From Oryzias latipes (lineage: Eukaryota > Chordata > Actinopteri > Beloniformes > Adrianichthyidae): DNA of 64,000 nucleotides. The DNA lies in NCBI RefSeq assembly GCF_002234675.1, contig NC_019870.2, positions 979,985 through 1,043,984 of the forward strand, read 5' to 3'. The position numbers and the translations under genes are program-made. Every line of letters starts with the position of its first letter. The stretch's first letter is position 1. The notes beneath the pieces are model-generated. The model did not search any database. It saw only the letters and a list, made by a program, of their open reading frames with translations, and was not told the origin of the DNA. Of the stretch, positions 51,201-62,110 are shown piece after piece.

Positions 51201-53460
51201 GAAACCATCCAGAGAAGAATTTCTACAAAGTGTTAACTGAAGGTTAAATCTTCCAGTTTTCCAATTCGTTTTAAAGTAAAACATAAAAAGGTGAATAGAA
51301 ACAGACGATGACTCAGCAATTCTTCAGATTTTGATTGTAACATTATTGACAGAAAGAGAACAAAAAAAAAACATTGAAAGAATTTTTTAAAAACATAAAC
51401 AAAAAAATTACATTTTTTAAATGAAGCCTTTTGGAGGACCCCCCCCCCCCCCCCTGTGCTTGCACATGGACAGGTTGACGGAAGTGAAGCCACGCCCTCT
51501 GCTGTTCCTCGCCGCTCCTGCAGACGCTCAGGTTCACCTCAGACCTCCAGCTGCTCCTCTCAGGTCTTTCCTCTGGTCTTTTCTTTTTCCATAAAGGTTT
51601 TTTTTAACTTTTAGAGTCGATCATCTGAAGGATCTTTGGAGGATCAGCTCTGAAGGTGGAACCCGTTCTCATCCAGAACCTCAGACGAGCTGCAGGACCG
51701 GGTCAGTTCTGGGTTGATGGTTTGACCTGCTGTGAAAGGTTCTGTACCTCAGAGATGCCCATCTGTGTCAGGAGCCCAGGAAAGAGCTGAAGACCTTCAG
51801 GTGGCACCGGAGGAAATAAAGTTTCAAAATAAAGGGAAGCAAAAAGAAAGAAAGAAAGCAGCAGAGAAACAAACCTGAGGAGAGGAGACTGGACCATGAA
51901 AGAACAGAAACGTTCCAGAAAGTGTTCACACTGAGCGGAATCGCACCACAGTTCATCTGCAGAGACACTCAGACTTCTCCTGTTTGGTCCGAGCCACAGT
52001 TCAGGTGAGCTGCACAACACCTGCAGAACCAAGAGGACCACCAGAGGGAACAAGACCAGAACCAGACCTGGATAGGACCAGGACCTAACTTAATCTGAGC
52101 AGGGCCAGATCTGGATCAGACTTGGATCAGAGGAGTACTAGATCTGGATCAGATCAGAACCAGCTCTAGATCAGACTTGGATTGGATCAGGACCAGATCT
52201 GGATGAGGTTAGGACCAGGTCTGCCATAGGGGATGCTCTCCTATCCAGAACTTTTCATGGATGTAAATCACAGAATGTTTTCTAGACTGACATCAAACTT
52301 AAATGTTAAATAAACTGAACTAAACAGACTTTAAAGATGAACTGAAACGCGATTGCTGGATCACATGATCTTGGACAGCAGGACTGCTGGACCTTCGCTG
52401 TGATGTTGGAACACAAAGATGTCTTTGCTCCTCCACCAGAAGACAGAAAGGAGGCGCTGGACGGAGTGAATTTCTGCCGGCAGACGTCTCGCTCTGGTTT
52501 GTGTCGTGGGATGAAGGCCACAGTATTTTCTTTGTGCTGAGCCCAACACCAACCACCACCCAGGAGGACACAGCGGCGGGCATTGTTCCCGCCTGACGCG
52601 CTCAAACACACAGATCTGCTGATGAATCCACAATGGGATCCATCTGCGGCACGTTTCCCTGCGAGCGAGGAGGAAAAAGCTGTTTACCCACACGCGGAGG
52701 CTCCGCCTCCTGATGGGTACAAGGAGCAAAGGCCCTCAGAACGGGTCGTAAAACATTAACTTGATTTCCGCCGTCGTGTCAAATGATGCAGAACAGGAAA
52801 TGTGTGAACGCACGAGGAAGAAGTGATTCTGGAGACGATCCATCCAAGACTTTGTTCTGTTTCTGGTTTCTGCTTCAAGATGGAAACTTATAGTTAGAAA
52901 CAAAAACTCGTTAATGAACCCAGTTAGTCTGAAACTCCTGTTGATGGAGATCCAAGTCATTTATGGGGAAAACCTTTAGTGAGCCTGGAATTCTTTCCAA
53001 ATGAAGACCAAGTCTGTTTCTGTGCTGCTGGAAGAGTTTTACCACACAGACGGACGTCAATCCACCTGTTTTTGCTTCATTCCTCAGTGGTTGGATCAGC
53101 CAATGGGAACAGTCGAGTCTGCTAAAATGCTTTCTGCTTTGTGGGATCAAACCACATAAAGACCTCCAGCCGACTGCAGACCGGACACGAGGCGCTCGCC
53201 AGCATACTCCAATAAAAGACCCTCCTCCCTTCCAACGAGTCGTCCCTAAGAACCAATTCAGAACCCATTGGACCTAAAGGCCACGCCCCCATGTCAAGTA
53301 CCGATACATGAACTACATTTATTAAAACATCTTCACTATGACAAATAATAAACATTTCAGAACACGATGTAACCATAAGAACAAAAGGTTTTGGAAGCAG
53401 AAACTCCAAAAACATTGAATCTAAAGACCCTAAAGTCATCTTTTGTTCGGTTTTAAAAGC
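48241..53460. other. No gene recognised over 5 kb
   Basis: No exon chain is recognisable on either strand. Landmarks are a TTCGTTCG/CT-rich stretch at about 48240-48320, a (GT)n tract at about 49498-49570, a C run at about 49808-49825, a C16 run at about 51440-51455, and a degenerate ccagatctggatcag tract at about 52060-52230. Confidence 0.35.
49498..49570. repeat. (GT)n microsatellite
   Basis: Imperfect GT repeats with TA and GC interruptions. Confidence 0.85.
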
Positions 53461-53489
53461 GTTCTCTTTTAATGTGGTCTTTTAATCAC

Positions 53490-53800
53490 GATGATGTCAT
53501 TTTCAGCCAAAGTGTCAAAACCCTGTTTGGTTTTCTAGGACATAGTCTCTGCAGAGCGCCAGGAGTTCATCAGAAATTCACCTCTGAGTTGTGGGCGGGA
53601 CTGTCGGCGTGGAACAACCCACTTTATGTATACGCTCTCCCTCTAGCTTACAGCCCCTGGTCTGCTCCTGATTCACGTCAACTTGAGCAAAGAAATACTC
53701 AGAAATGCAGTTTCAGCTTAATTTTCTTTCAAAATGTCCCCCATCACCACAACAATGCCACAAGAACATATTAAAAACTCCAAAAACACCAGTTTCATCA
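53490..53800 (+). repeat. Unnamed dispersed repeat, copy C
   Basis: It shares ordered blocks with copy B (13190-13560): ttttctaggacatagtctct, gagttgtgggcggg, cgctctccctctagcttaca, gattcacgtcaacttgagca, actcagaaatgcagttt and ttaaaaactccaaaaacacc. It shares the region ctctgcagagcgccaggagt and catcagaaattc with copy A (5215-5377). Confidence 0.55.
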
Positions 53801-55757
53801 GAGGTGGTCTTTAAAATGAACCATTTGTAACTAATTAACTTTAGACGGAAACCCCCAGCACACCCACCTGTGAGCATCCATCCTTTTCTTGGGTGTCGGC
53901 TCGACAGTGGTACGTTCCATTTTCATGACTTCTCTTGAGGCGGCCTACGAGCTCAAGGGAACCAAAAGACACACCTGTGCTCGTCTGGTTAATGAATCCT
54001 GTTGACCACATTCATTTTCTGTGCAATATTTGTCACTTTAGCCAATGCAAAGATGAAAAATTGCTCCTTTTTTCATTCTATTATATCATTATAATTCTTT
54101 TAATCCTGTTGATTCCATGTTTTCTGTTCTGTTCATTTCTGTAAACAAATACGGTTCCTCTCCCAGGATGAGTAAAGTCCAAATCTATTTCTCTTCTTAC
54201 ATGCTTCAACGTTTGAAAGGTCTTCTGGAAACAGTCTGTTTCTCTCTCATATCAGGGTAACGGTCACATGTTCATCATGTTTAGGTGTCTCATCCACTTG
54301 CTGTTTACCTACTGAGCCATCAGGTCACCATGGTTACCCGATACCAGAAGAACACTGGATGGTCTTCAGACGGTGGACAAAGTCTGTGAATGAGGGGAGG
54401 AGCTTATTAAATGAACATAATGTTAACCTTTAATTGTCCATGTAATGGTCCTCAGAAGCACAGATAAACAAGTACACATGCACCTCTTCTGTGCTGTGGC
54501 GGGTTGGCGAGTGTTGAGGGAAACAGGTGGGAGCAGCAGAGCGTGAAGCGGAGCGTCTTCTCCACACGCACATCAGCTGGAGGTGAATTCCTCTGAGGAT
54601 TAGCCGCCGTTTGGACGCATCGCTGCTCCATTAAAAGGATCACAAAGACTGAAGCTAGCAGGATTTCAGACACGTCAGAATTTTTCAAGTCAAACCAAAA
54701 CTTTAAGGTCATTTTTACATCATGTACTAAAAAAATAAATGATTTAAAGATGATGCATCGAACGGCCCCATGCAGTGAAAAGACAGTAACGTGTTTTGTT
54801 TTTTATTTCATTTGCAGGTAGCATTTAATTAGTAGGTTTCCACAATATAGAAAAAGTTTAGTGCAACAGGTTGTAAAATGGCGTCTGCTCAAGCCGCCAT
54901 CTTGGTCGGCTCCCCTGGAGAAGCTAACGTTTTGATTTTTTATTAACAAAATTCAAAATGACTCGTTTTCCATTCAGATCCAAAAACATAAGATAGTAAA
55001 GCGTTTCACAAATAGAAAACTAAAACAAAATCCAAGCAGCAGATGAAAACAATGTACTTTATATAATAAAATAGACTAATAAGTAATAAAAATAAATAAA
55101 ACATAGACACACAAAACCAAACTAAAAGAAGCAATAAACTAAAATTATTCAAATAAAATAAAAAGAAGCAGATGCACTAATCAGATAAACCGATAAACAG
55201 ATCATGAGTTTTATAGCTTTCTTTTGGATTTTTTGAAGGGATAACATATTAACACGTACCCAGCAGGGGGCGCTGTAGTTCACACAGGAGGGTCGTTAAT
55301 GTGTTCTAGCTTTAATGCTCGCCTGACGCTAGCTAAGCTAAAACTGCAGCTCCGTACGCAGAAACATTTCTTTACGATGGCCTGAGGTGTATTTAAGAAC
55401 ACAATGTTAACACTAATTCAACATTTTAATGTGACTTTCATCTCATAATTCATTTCTGTAATCCAGAGTTCTCTCGTTTATCGCAGGAGTTACGTTCTAT
55501 GAATAACCAGTGATTGGTGACATTCACAAAGTATTATTCTAGATGTTTTAAGTCTTTACCACACACTTTCTACACTTTTCTCTGACAGACGTGAACATTT
55601 TCTCTCCTTTAAACTCCCATTCTGTAGGAAACTCGCCATGGAAGAGATTGATAAGTCAACAGCCAATCAGGACGCAGAAAAAGAGGAGAAAAACAGCGAC
55701 AAAATGAGGGGACACCGATGAGTCCAGTTTTCCTTTATAGATGCTAACAGTTTTATT
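53801..55757. other. No gene recognised
   Basis: AT-rich sequence. The stretch at about 55463-55510 (tcgtttatcgcaggagttac) resembles a common fish dispersed repeat that contains a regenerated tttatcgc motif. A 27-codon ORF at about 55639 has no recognisable family. Confidence 0.35.
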
Positions 55758-55802
55758 TAAGAAGGAAGAAGGCCTCCAGTTCAAGTCCCAGCTGGGGGGC
55801 CT
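55758..55802 (+). repeat. Left half of a tRNA-like dispersed repeat interrupted by the L2-type LINE
   Basis: The sequence gaaggcctccagttcaagtc ccagctggggggcct matches the tRNA-like box-B end that normally precedes a gcatgttctccccgtgc block in a common fish repeat. That block is found only on the far side of the LINE, at 60906. The consensus is from memory of fish repeats, so the pairing is inferred. Confidence 0.5.
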
Positions 55803-55808
55803 GAACCA

Positions 55809-55843
55809 GAACACCAATGGGGGGCCTTTCCCCATTGGTGTTC
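55809..55843 (+). repeat. Perfect 14-bp hairpin at the 5' end of the L2-type LINE
   Basis: The arms gaacaccaatgggg and ccccattggtgttc are exact inverted copies around a 7-nt loop. It lies at the presumed 5' boundary of the element and could be part of its 5' UTR, or be made by inverted duplication at the insertion junction. Confidence 0.75.
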
Positions 55844-56075
55844 CATTTCCGGGTGAGCTATTCCCAGTGCTAGCTGTGTGACTGCTGTCCTCTTGTTTGG
55901 CATTAGCCTTACTACTATTGCTTACTCTAAGGGTTATCTGGGTTAATATTCACATCTAGTACCTTTTATTAGCGAATTCACCACTGTTAAACCGCTTGCT
56001 GTTCACTTTTCTCATTTTGCTAAATAAACCACTTCTCTTTACTTAAACACCGCTAGCCTTAGCTTAGAACCTAGT

Positions 56076-56945
56076 ATGGCCACCACCACTCCTTCCGCCT
56101 CTCCTCCTCTCTCCTGCCCCATGTGCCATATGTTTAGTGATGATCCTGCCTCCTTTAGTGAAGATAGGGGTAGGTGTGTTAAGTGTAGTCTTGTGTTAGA
56201 CTTGGAGGCCAGGCTGGAGCAGTTAGAAGCGCGGCTCCGCACAGTGGAAGCTAAGCCGGCTAGTCAGGTCGTTACTCGTAGCGCGGGCCGCGCTACCAGG
56301 GCTAACTTAGCTAGCACCCCAGCGCCCTCCCAACAGCCGGGAGACAGTCAGGGGTTTGTACCGGTTGGGAGGAAACATAGTGCTAAACGCAAAAACTTAG
56401 AGCACCCGAGACTCCACGTTAGTAATAAGTTCTCCCCCCTCAGCGACACACCCGCTGAACACTCAACTCTGGTTATAGGCTCTTCTGAAGTTAGAAACGT
56501 GGAGCTCCCAGCGGCTACTGTCAGGTGTTATCCGGGGGCCAGAGTTGGTGACATCGAGGGGAACCTTAGGATGTTAGCTCAGAATAAGTCCAGGTTCCGT
56601 CGAGTCGTGATTCACGCAGGCGGTAATGATGCCCGACGGAGACAGTCAGAGGTGGTTAAGTTAAACGTAACTTCGGTGTGTAAACTGGCTAAGACGATGT
56701 CCGACACTGTAATTTTCTCTGGTCCCCTGCCGAACTTAGTCAATGATGAAATGTACAGCCGCTTTTCATCATTTAACCGCTGGCTTTCTAGATGGTGCCC
56801 AGAAAACGGCGTTGGTTTTGTGGATAACTGGAGCGCGTTTTGGGGGAAGCCCGGTCTCATGCGGAGAGACGGCGTCCATCCCACTCGGGACGGTGCCGCT
56901 CTTCTTTCTAGAAACATTTCTGCTAGCCTTAGTCTGTTAACCTGA
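56076..56945 (+). CDS. L2-type LINE ORF1: zinc finger, coiled coil, SGNH esterase domain
   Basis: 289 aa, intact. Residues 14-37 hold two CxxC pairs (CPMC, CVKC), likely a zinc-binding knuckle. Residues 42-60 form a short leucine-rich coiled coil (LEARLEQLEARLRTVEA). A basic linker follows. The C-terminal half (about 130-289) is an SGNH/GDSL-type hydrolase: the nucleophile block is IGSSEVRN (Ser136 or Ser137), the Asn block AGGND (181-185), and the catalytic Asp/His block DGVHPT (265-270). Esterase-bearing ORF1 proteins are known from CR1/L2-type LINEs. They probably bind RNA and help form the retrotransposition particle, and the esterase substrate is unknown. It lies in the same frame as the start of ORF2, 69 bp upstream of it. 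Confidence 0.85.
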   Translation: MATTTPSASPPLSCPMCHMFSDDPASFSEDRGRCVKCSLVLDLEARLEQLEARLRTVEAKPASQVVTRSAGRATRANLASTPAPSQQPGDSQGFVPVGRKHSAKRKNLEHPRLHVSNKFSPLSDTPAEHSTLVIGSSEVRNVELPAATVRCYPGARVGDIEGNLRMLAQNKSRFRRVVIHAGGNDARRRQSEVVKLNVTSVCKLAKTMSDTVIFSGPLPNLVNDEMYSRFSSFNRWLSRWCPENGVGFVDNWSAFWGKPGLMRRDGVHPTRDGAALLSRNISASLSLLT

Positions 56946-57014
56946 CAATCCAGAGACGAGACCCGGGCGCAGAGCAGCAGTGTAAAACGCTCCTCTGAGC
57001 CTCCCTTAGGGTTA

Positions 57015-60000
57015 GTGCCGGTGCAAAACCCATGCAGGGAAAGTCAAGCAGGTCCGAGCTTTAGCTTATGTGCTGAAAGACAAATGAAAGGAGCGCGTCA
57101 TAGAAACCTTACAGTGACAGACAGCAGTTCTCACAAGCAGAATTATGATGTCATTAAATGCGGTTTATTAAACATTCGATCCATTTCCTCCAAGTCCCTC
57201 TTAGTCAACGAGTTAATTACTGATAACAATCTTAGTCTTTTAGCCTTAACAGAAACTTGGCTCCATCAGGATGACTATGTTAGATTGAATGAAGCAACCC
57301 CCCCCCACTTATGCTAACTATCAGAAATCCAGGATTTCAGGGAAAGGAGGTGGTTTGGCAGTAATATCACAGTCTAGCTTACTTCTCAGCCCTAAAGTTA
57401 AAAATGCTTATAATTCATTTGAAAGCATCATATTGTCTTTAAGTCACCCAAACAGGAAAACTCGAAAACCTGTTTTACTCATAATTATTTATCGCCCCCC
57501 CGGCCCATATTCAGAATTTTTAACTGAGTTTTCCGACTTCCTATCGACTATTGTCTTAGATTCTGATCAAACTATAATATTAGGGGATTTTAATATTCAT
57601 GTTGATGACCCCAGTGACTGCCTAGGAAAGGCTTTTGCAGCTTTATTAGATGATGTTGGTTTCACCCAAAGTGTGAATGAACCCACTCACTGTCATAAGC
57701 ACACTCTGGACCTTGTTCTAACCCATGGGATAGAGATCAGCCAGCTGAGTGTCCTTCCTCTTAACCCCATCATTTCTGATCACTTTCTGATTACCTTCCA
57801 GCTTACACTGGAACATCCTTCTGCCCCAGTGAATAAGAAACAGCTTAGAAGAATCTTAACTGACCGTTCTGTGTCTGAGTTTAAACACACAGTTCAGCCA
57901 GTACTTAGTGATATTCTGAGAAAATACTCTGAGACCAGCTCCCATAGTATCAGTCCTAGTATAAATGACCACTTTGTTAATGATGCCTTACAAGCCCTCA
58001 GGAGTACACTCGATGTTGTTGCCCCCTTGAAACCTAAGTTCGTCAGACAAAACCGAGTAGCACCGTGGTTTAACGCTGAAACTCGTTCTCTTAAACGAGA
58101 AACCCGTAAGTTGGAAAGAGAATGGCGCCGCTCCGGTTCAGAGCAGTCTCTGGATATCTGGAAACATAGCCTATTAAATTATAAAAAAGCTCTGCGTAGA
58201 GCTAGAAGCCAGTACTATTCAACCTTAATATCAGAGAATGGAAACAATCCAAGATTTCTTTTTAGCACTATAGCTAAATTAACTCGCAGTCAGAGCTCAG
58301 TAGAACCACATGTTCCTGTTTCTCTCAGCTCTGATGATTTTCTTACATTTTTCGATAGTAAAATCTCAAATATTAGACATAAGTTAAATCAAGTTATTCC
58401 TACTATCAGCCCAGAACAGGCTGAAGCGGTAGAAATGGAGGCATCCATAGAAACCTCTGTAACATTAGACTGCTTCACTGCTGTGGATCAAGCGGGAATA
58501 ACATCAATTATTACGTCCTCCAAATCCTCAACGTGTCTGTTAGACCCAATTCCCACTAGACTTTTTAAAGAAACTTTTCCCCTAATTAATGATCCCATAT
58601 TAACAATGATAAATGCCTCTCTGGAAACGGGTTACGTGCCACAGTCTTTTAAATATGCAGTTGTTAAACCTCTTCTGAAAAAGCCCAGTTTGGATCCTAG
58701 CATCTTGGCCAACTATAGACCGATATCAAACCTGCCCTTTATTTCTAAAATCCTAGAAAGAGTTGTAGTTAAGCAGCTTTACTGCCACCTACAGGACAAC
58801 AGCCACTTTGAAGACTTTCAGTCGGGGTTTAGACCTCACCACAGTACGGAAACTGCACTAGTTAGAGTCTCTAATGACTTGTTATTGGCCTCAGAAAAGG
58901 GACTACTTTCTATTCTGGTCCTGTTGGACCTCAGTGCAGCCTTTGACAATATCGAACACAGTATTTTACTCCATAGACTAGAGCAGGACATAGGGATCAG
59001 AGGATCTGCTCTCCAGTGGTTTAAATCCTATCTGTCTGATAGGTATCAGTTCGTTAATGTAAATGGACATTCCTCTCAGTGCACTCGAGTCAACTATGGA
59101 GTCCCACAGGGCTCAGTCTTGGGACCGATCCTGTTTACGCTTTATATGTTACCCCTAGGAAACATAATCAGGAAACACAGCATTAATTTTCATTGTTATG
59201 CCGACGATACGCAGTTGTATTTATCCATGAAGCCTGACCAGAATGACCAGATAGAGAAACTGAACGCCTGCATCAGTGACATCAAGACCTGGATGACAAT
59301 TAATTACCTCCTCTTGAACCCAGAAAAAACTGAGGTCATTATACTTGGTCCTAAAAACCTCAGGGATGCTCTGTCTGCTCAGATAGTCTCCCTGGATGGT
59401 ATAAGTATAGCCCCCAATTCCACAGTTAGAAACCTTGGGGTTTTATTTGACCAGGATTTATCATTTAAGGCTCACATATCTCAGGCGTGCAGAACTGCCT
59501 TTTTTCACCTGCGGAATATTGCTAAGATCAGAAATATACTTTCTAAGAGTGATGCTGAAAAACTCATCCATGCATTTGTTACGTCGAGGCTGGATTACTG
59601 TAACTCCTTGTTAGCAGCGTGTCCTAAGAGTTCCTTAAGAAGTCTCCAGCTTGTTCAGAACGCAGCAGCTAGATTGTTAGCTGGAACTAGCAGAAGAGAT
59701 CACATCACTCCTGTGTTAGTTTCGCTCCATTGGCTCCCAGTTGATTCTAGAATTAAGTTCAAGATCCTCCTGTTAACCTATAAGGCCTTACATGGAATGG
59801 CCCCGTCCTATATTAAGGACCTCATAGTCCCTTACCATCCAATCAGAACACTTCACTCACTAAATGCAGGACTGCTTGTGGTTCCTAGAATTGGTAAAAG
59901 TACGGTTGGAGGTAGAGCGTTTAGCCACCAAGCCCCTGTCTTATGGAATAAACTCCCAGCTCATATAAGAGAGGCCGACTCAGTTTCTACATTCAAAGCT

Positions 60001-60048
60001 AGACTGAAAACATTCCTCTTTGGACAGGCTTATTGTCAGACTAGTTAG
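57015..60048 (+). pseudogene. L2-type LINE ORF2: endonuclease-reverse transcriptase, single frame break
   Basis: The first part (57015-57317) contains [10 protein letters not shown] and LALTETWL, the start of the apurinic-type endonuclease. The frame changes at a C9 run (57298-57306), and the remainder (57289-60048, 919 codons) is uninterrupted. Motifs in the second part are [18 protein letters not shown] and ISDHFLI (endonuclease). RT motifs are [32 protein letters not shown] (near 58925), [15 protein letters not shown] (near 59098) and [10 protein letters not shown] (near 59195). The C-terminus has [12 protein letters not shown] and [15 protein letters not shown], as in L2/CR1 proteins. All catalytic boxes are present. 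The single break at a homopolymer means either a very recent mutation or an assembly error. Confidence 0.9.
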
Positions 60049-60905
60049 TATTCAGAGATTATTTAACTTAATGTTAGTTTGTTTAAATTAAACTTAATAA
60101 TAACTATTTCTTTTAAAAGGCTGCTAGAAGTTGAAGCTGGGGTAACTATGGTGCACTGGGGTTCTGTCCTCTTTCCTTTTTTACTTCTACCCTTCCTCTC
60201 CTCTATTCTTGATCATAATTTATCATTTAGTTCTCCATGCCTCTGTTTGGTGCAGTGCGATTCATGTATTGTCCCTCTTTTCCTCTCCCCTCCTGGGGAG
60301 TGGGAGTGCTTCCAGACTCCAGTTGGCTCATCCGTGCTCCAGTTCCTGACCGTTTACCTCGCCTTTGCTCCTGCTCCTACACCTGGCTGTGGATCCTGCC
60401 TCTGGCTCATCTCTGGCTCGTCTCTGCTCTGTACCTGACCGAGTACCTCGTCTCTGCTCCTGCTCCTACACCTGGCTGTGGTTCCTGTCTCCGGCTCGAC
60501 TCGCGCCTTTGACTGTCCCCCCAACCACGGCTGGATGAAGCTCGTCTGCTGGACTTTTATATATGTAGTTGTAGATTTAGATAAGTTAATTCTTCTCTAA
60601 GATTTCTGGTAAATCGCCTGTCCGTCCTGGGGGAGGATCCCTCCTTCATGTGGGCACCCCTGAGGTTTCTTCGTTTTTTCCGGAATCCGGTTTTTTTGGG
60701 AGTTTTTCCTTACCGCGAAGGGGGGTCTAAGGGCAGGGATGCCAGTATAGCTTAGTCAGTTTGTTAGTTCATTTTAGTATTTTTCTATTGAACTCTTTGT
60801 ATTCGTGATCCTTTTGATTTCATGTTTTACTTCGAAGCCCATCGAGACGACTGTTGTTGTGATTTTGGGCTATACAAATAAAATTGAATTGAATTGAATT
60901 GAATT

Positions 60906-61125
60906 GGAGTTAGCATGTTCTCCCCGTGCATGCGTGGGTTTTCAGCTTCCTCCCACCGTCCAAAACATGCTTCATGGGTTCATTGGTGACTCTAAACTGT
61001 CCCTAAGTGTGAGGGTGAGAGTGTGTGGGTGTGTGACCCCGTGACAGACGGGCGACCTGTCCAGGTTGTCCCCTGCCTTTGCCCACAAGTGGCTGGGATA
61101 GGCTCCAGCAGCACCGTGACCCCTG
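60906..61125 (+). repeat. Right half of a common fish dispersed repeat
   Basis: The blocks gcatgttctccccgtgcatg, cagcttcctcccaccgtcca, ggtgactctaaactgtccct, gcgacctgtccaggttgtcc and ggctgggataggctccagca are hallmarks of a repeat seen throughout teleost genomes. It abuts the (TTGAA)n tail of the L2-type LINE without a gap. A minus-strand piece lies at 26250-26345. Confidence 0.7.
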
Positions 61126-61850
61126 AAGATGAATATTTCAAATGTTTTAAAGGTTTTCTGAATGTTTAGTTTTGCTTTTATCTTTGAGATTATTAGAATC
61201 TTTATCGCTGGAGTTGCAGCTCTAGTGTTTCCATTCTTCAAAGCGGCTTCTTTTTTCTTGAAATGACAAACTGCGGTTGAAGAGTTCCTGGTTTTTTGCC
61301 GTCGCCGGCGACAGCTCCCATGTTAAAGGGTTAAATGAGGGTTTTTATGACACAAACCGTGAATTCCCTCACTTGTCAAAAATAGTTTTTTTTAACCTTG
61401 ATTACCTTTACAGGGTTCTTTGTGTCTGCTTTTGATGAAGAAGCGGGGGGTTGGGTCAAATTGACCCCACATTCTGTGTGTGGGCAGCTTTGAACGTTTG
61501 AATTTGTTTCTTTGGTTCTTCATAATGAGCTGGGGGGGGGGGGGGGTCACGGTCCATGTTCTGGTGGATAATGAGGGAACCAGAAGCCATCAGACGTGCC
61601 GTCATCCCTGCTCCAATCAGAGGAAGCATTAAAAAAATCTTCACAAAAGTCACGTGGCAACACTTGTGCGGATGGTCCCATGAAGTAAGTAAGGTGAGAA
61701 TGTGTGTTTGCGTGTGTTTCTTAAAAGGTGACATCAGCGGCGCATGGGGGAGGGGGGGGGGTCCCCGTCGGCTGGATGGACCTCCCGGTTCTGCAGACCC
61801 TTGGTTCTGGTATTAACCCCCCCTCCCCTCACCTCCCTCAGTGTGGGCGT
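61126..61850. other. No gene recognised
   Basis: This holds a G17 run at about 61531-61547. A gggtcaaattgacccc dyad at about 61455 next to TTAA and gggtta motifs faintly recalls piggyBac-type MITEs, but no element can be delimited. Confidence 0.3.
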
Positions 61851-62110
61851 GTCTTCTTAGAGAGCGGACACGCGCTCCGTGACGGAGCCGCACTCCACCT
61901 GGAACCTTCCGCCGGGCTCCCGCGTTAGATAGAGCGGCGGCGGAGACGGGATTCGAACCATCGCCGGTCGCTGCGGAAGGATTATGTCAGCGCTGCTCAG
62001 TGGGTTCGGCCCGGTTCGGGAAGGTTAGCGGCTGTCGTCGGCTTCTTCTGTGCTCCGAGTCCCAGACTCTGCAGAGCCGAGTCCGTGCGGAGTTCGGGTT
62101 TCGTCGGTAA
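61850..62110 (+). promoter_or_regulatory. CpG-rich segment with strong donor; putative first exon of a gene to the right
   Basis: GC- and CpG-rich sequence ends at a consensus donor (gtttcgtcg then gtaagtct, 62106/62107). An ATG at 61985 opens a 14-codon frame (starts MSALLSGFGPVRE). It could be a short upstream ORF, or a real N-terminus if the weaker donor gaag/gttagc is used. No downstream coding exon is found before the window ends. Confidence 0.45.

Larger units (their letters stand above)
55803..60905 (+). mobile_element. Near-complete L2-type (CR1-like) LINE
   Basis: About 5.1 kb. It has a 5' UTR with a hairpin, ORF1 (56076-56945), a 69-bp gap, ORF2 (57015-60048 with one frame break), a 3' UTR of about 850 bp, and a (TTGAA)n tail. 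The two-ORF layout with an esterase ORF1, the EN-RT motifs and the GAATT tail fit the fish L2/CR1 group (Maui-like). Three shorter copies of its 3' end occur in the window. The 5' boundary is approximate. No long target duplication is visible, which is usual for this clade. Confidence 0.9.

Noticed and set aside
61320-61470. Possible piggyBac-type MITE (TTAA, gggtta and gggtcaaattgacccc motifs)
   Set aside because: Motifs are suggestive, but no paired termini or TTAA duplication could be delimited.
61940-62000. tRNA-like box B (gattcgaacc, minus strand) near 61950
   Set aside because: No matching box A at tRNA spacing and no acceptor stem. It sits in CpG-rich exon-like sequence, so probably chance.
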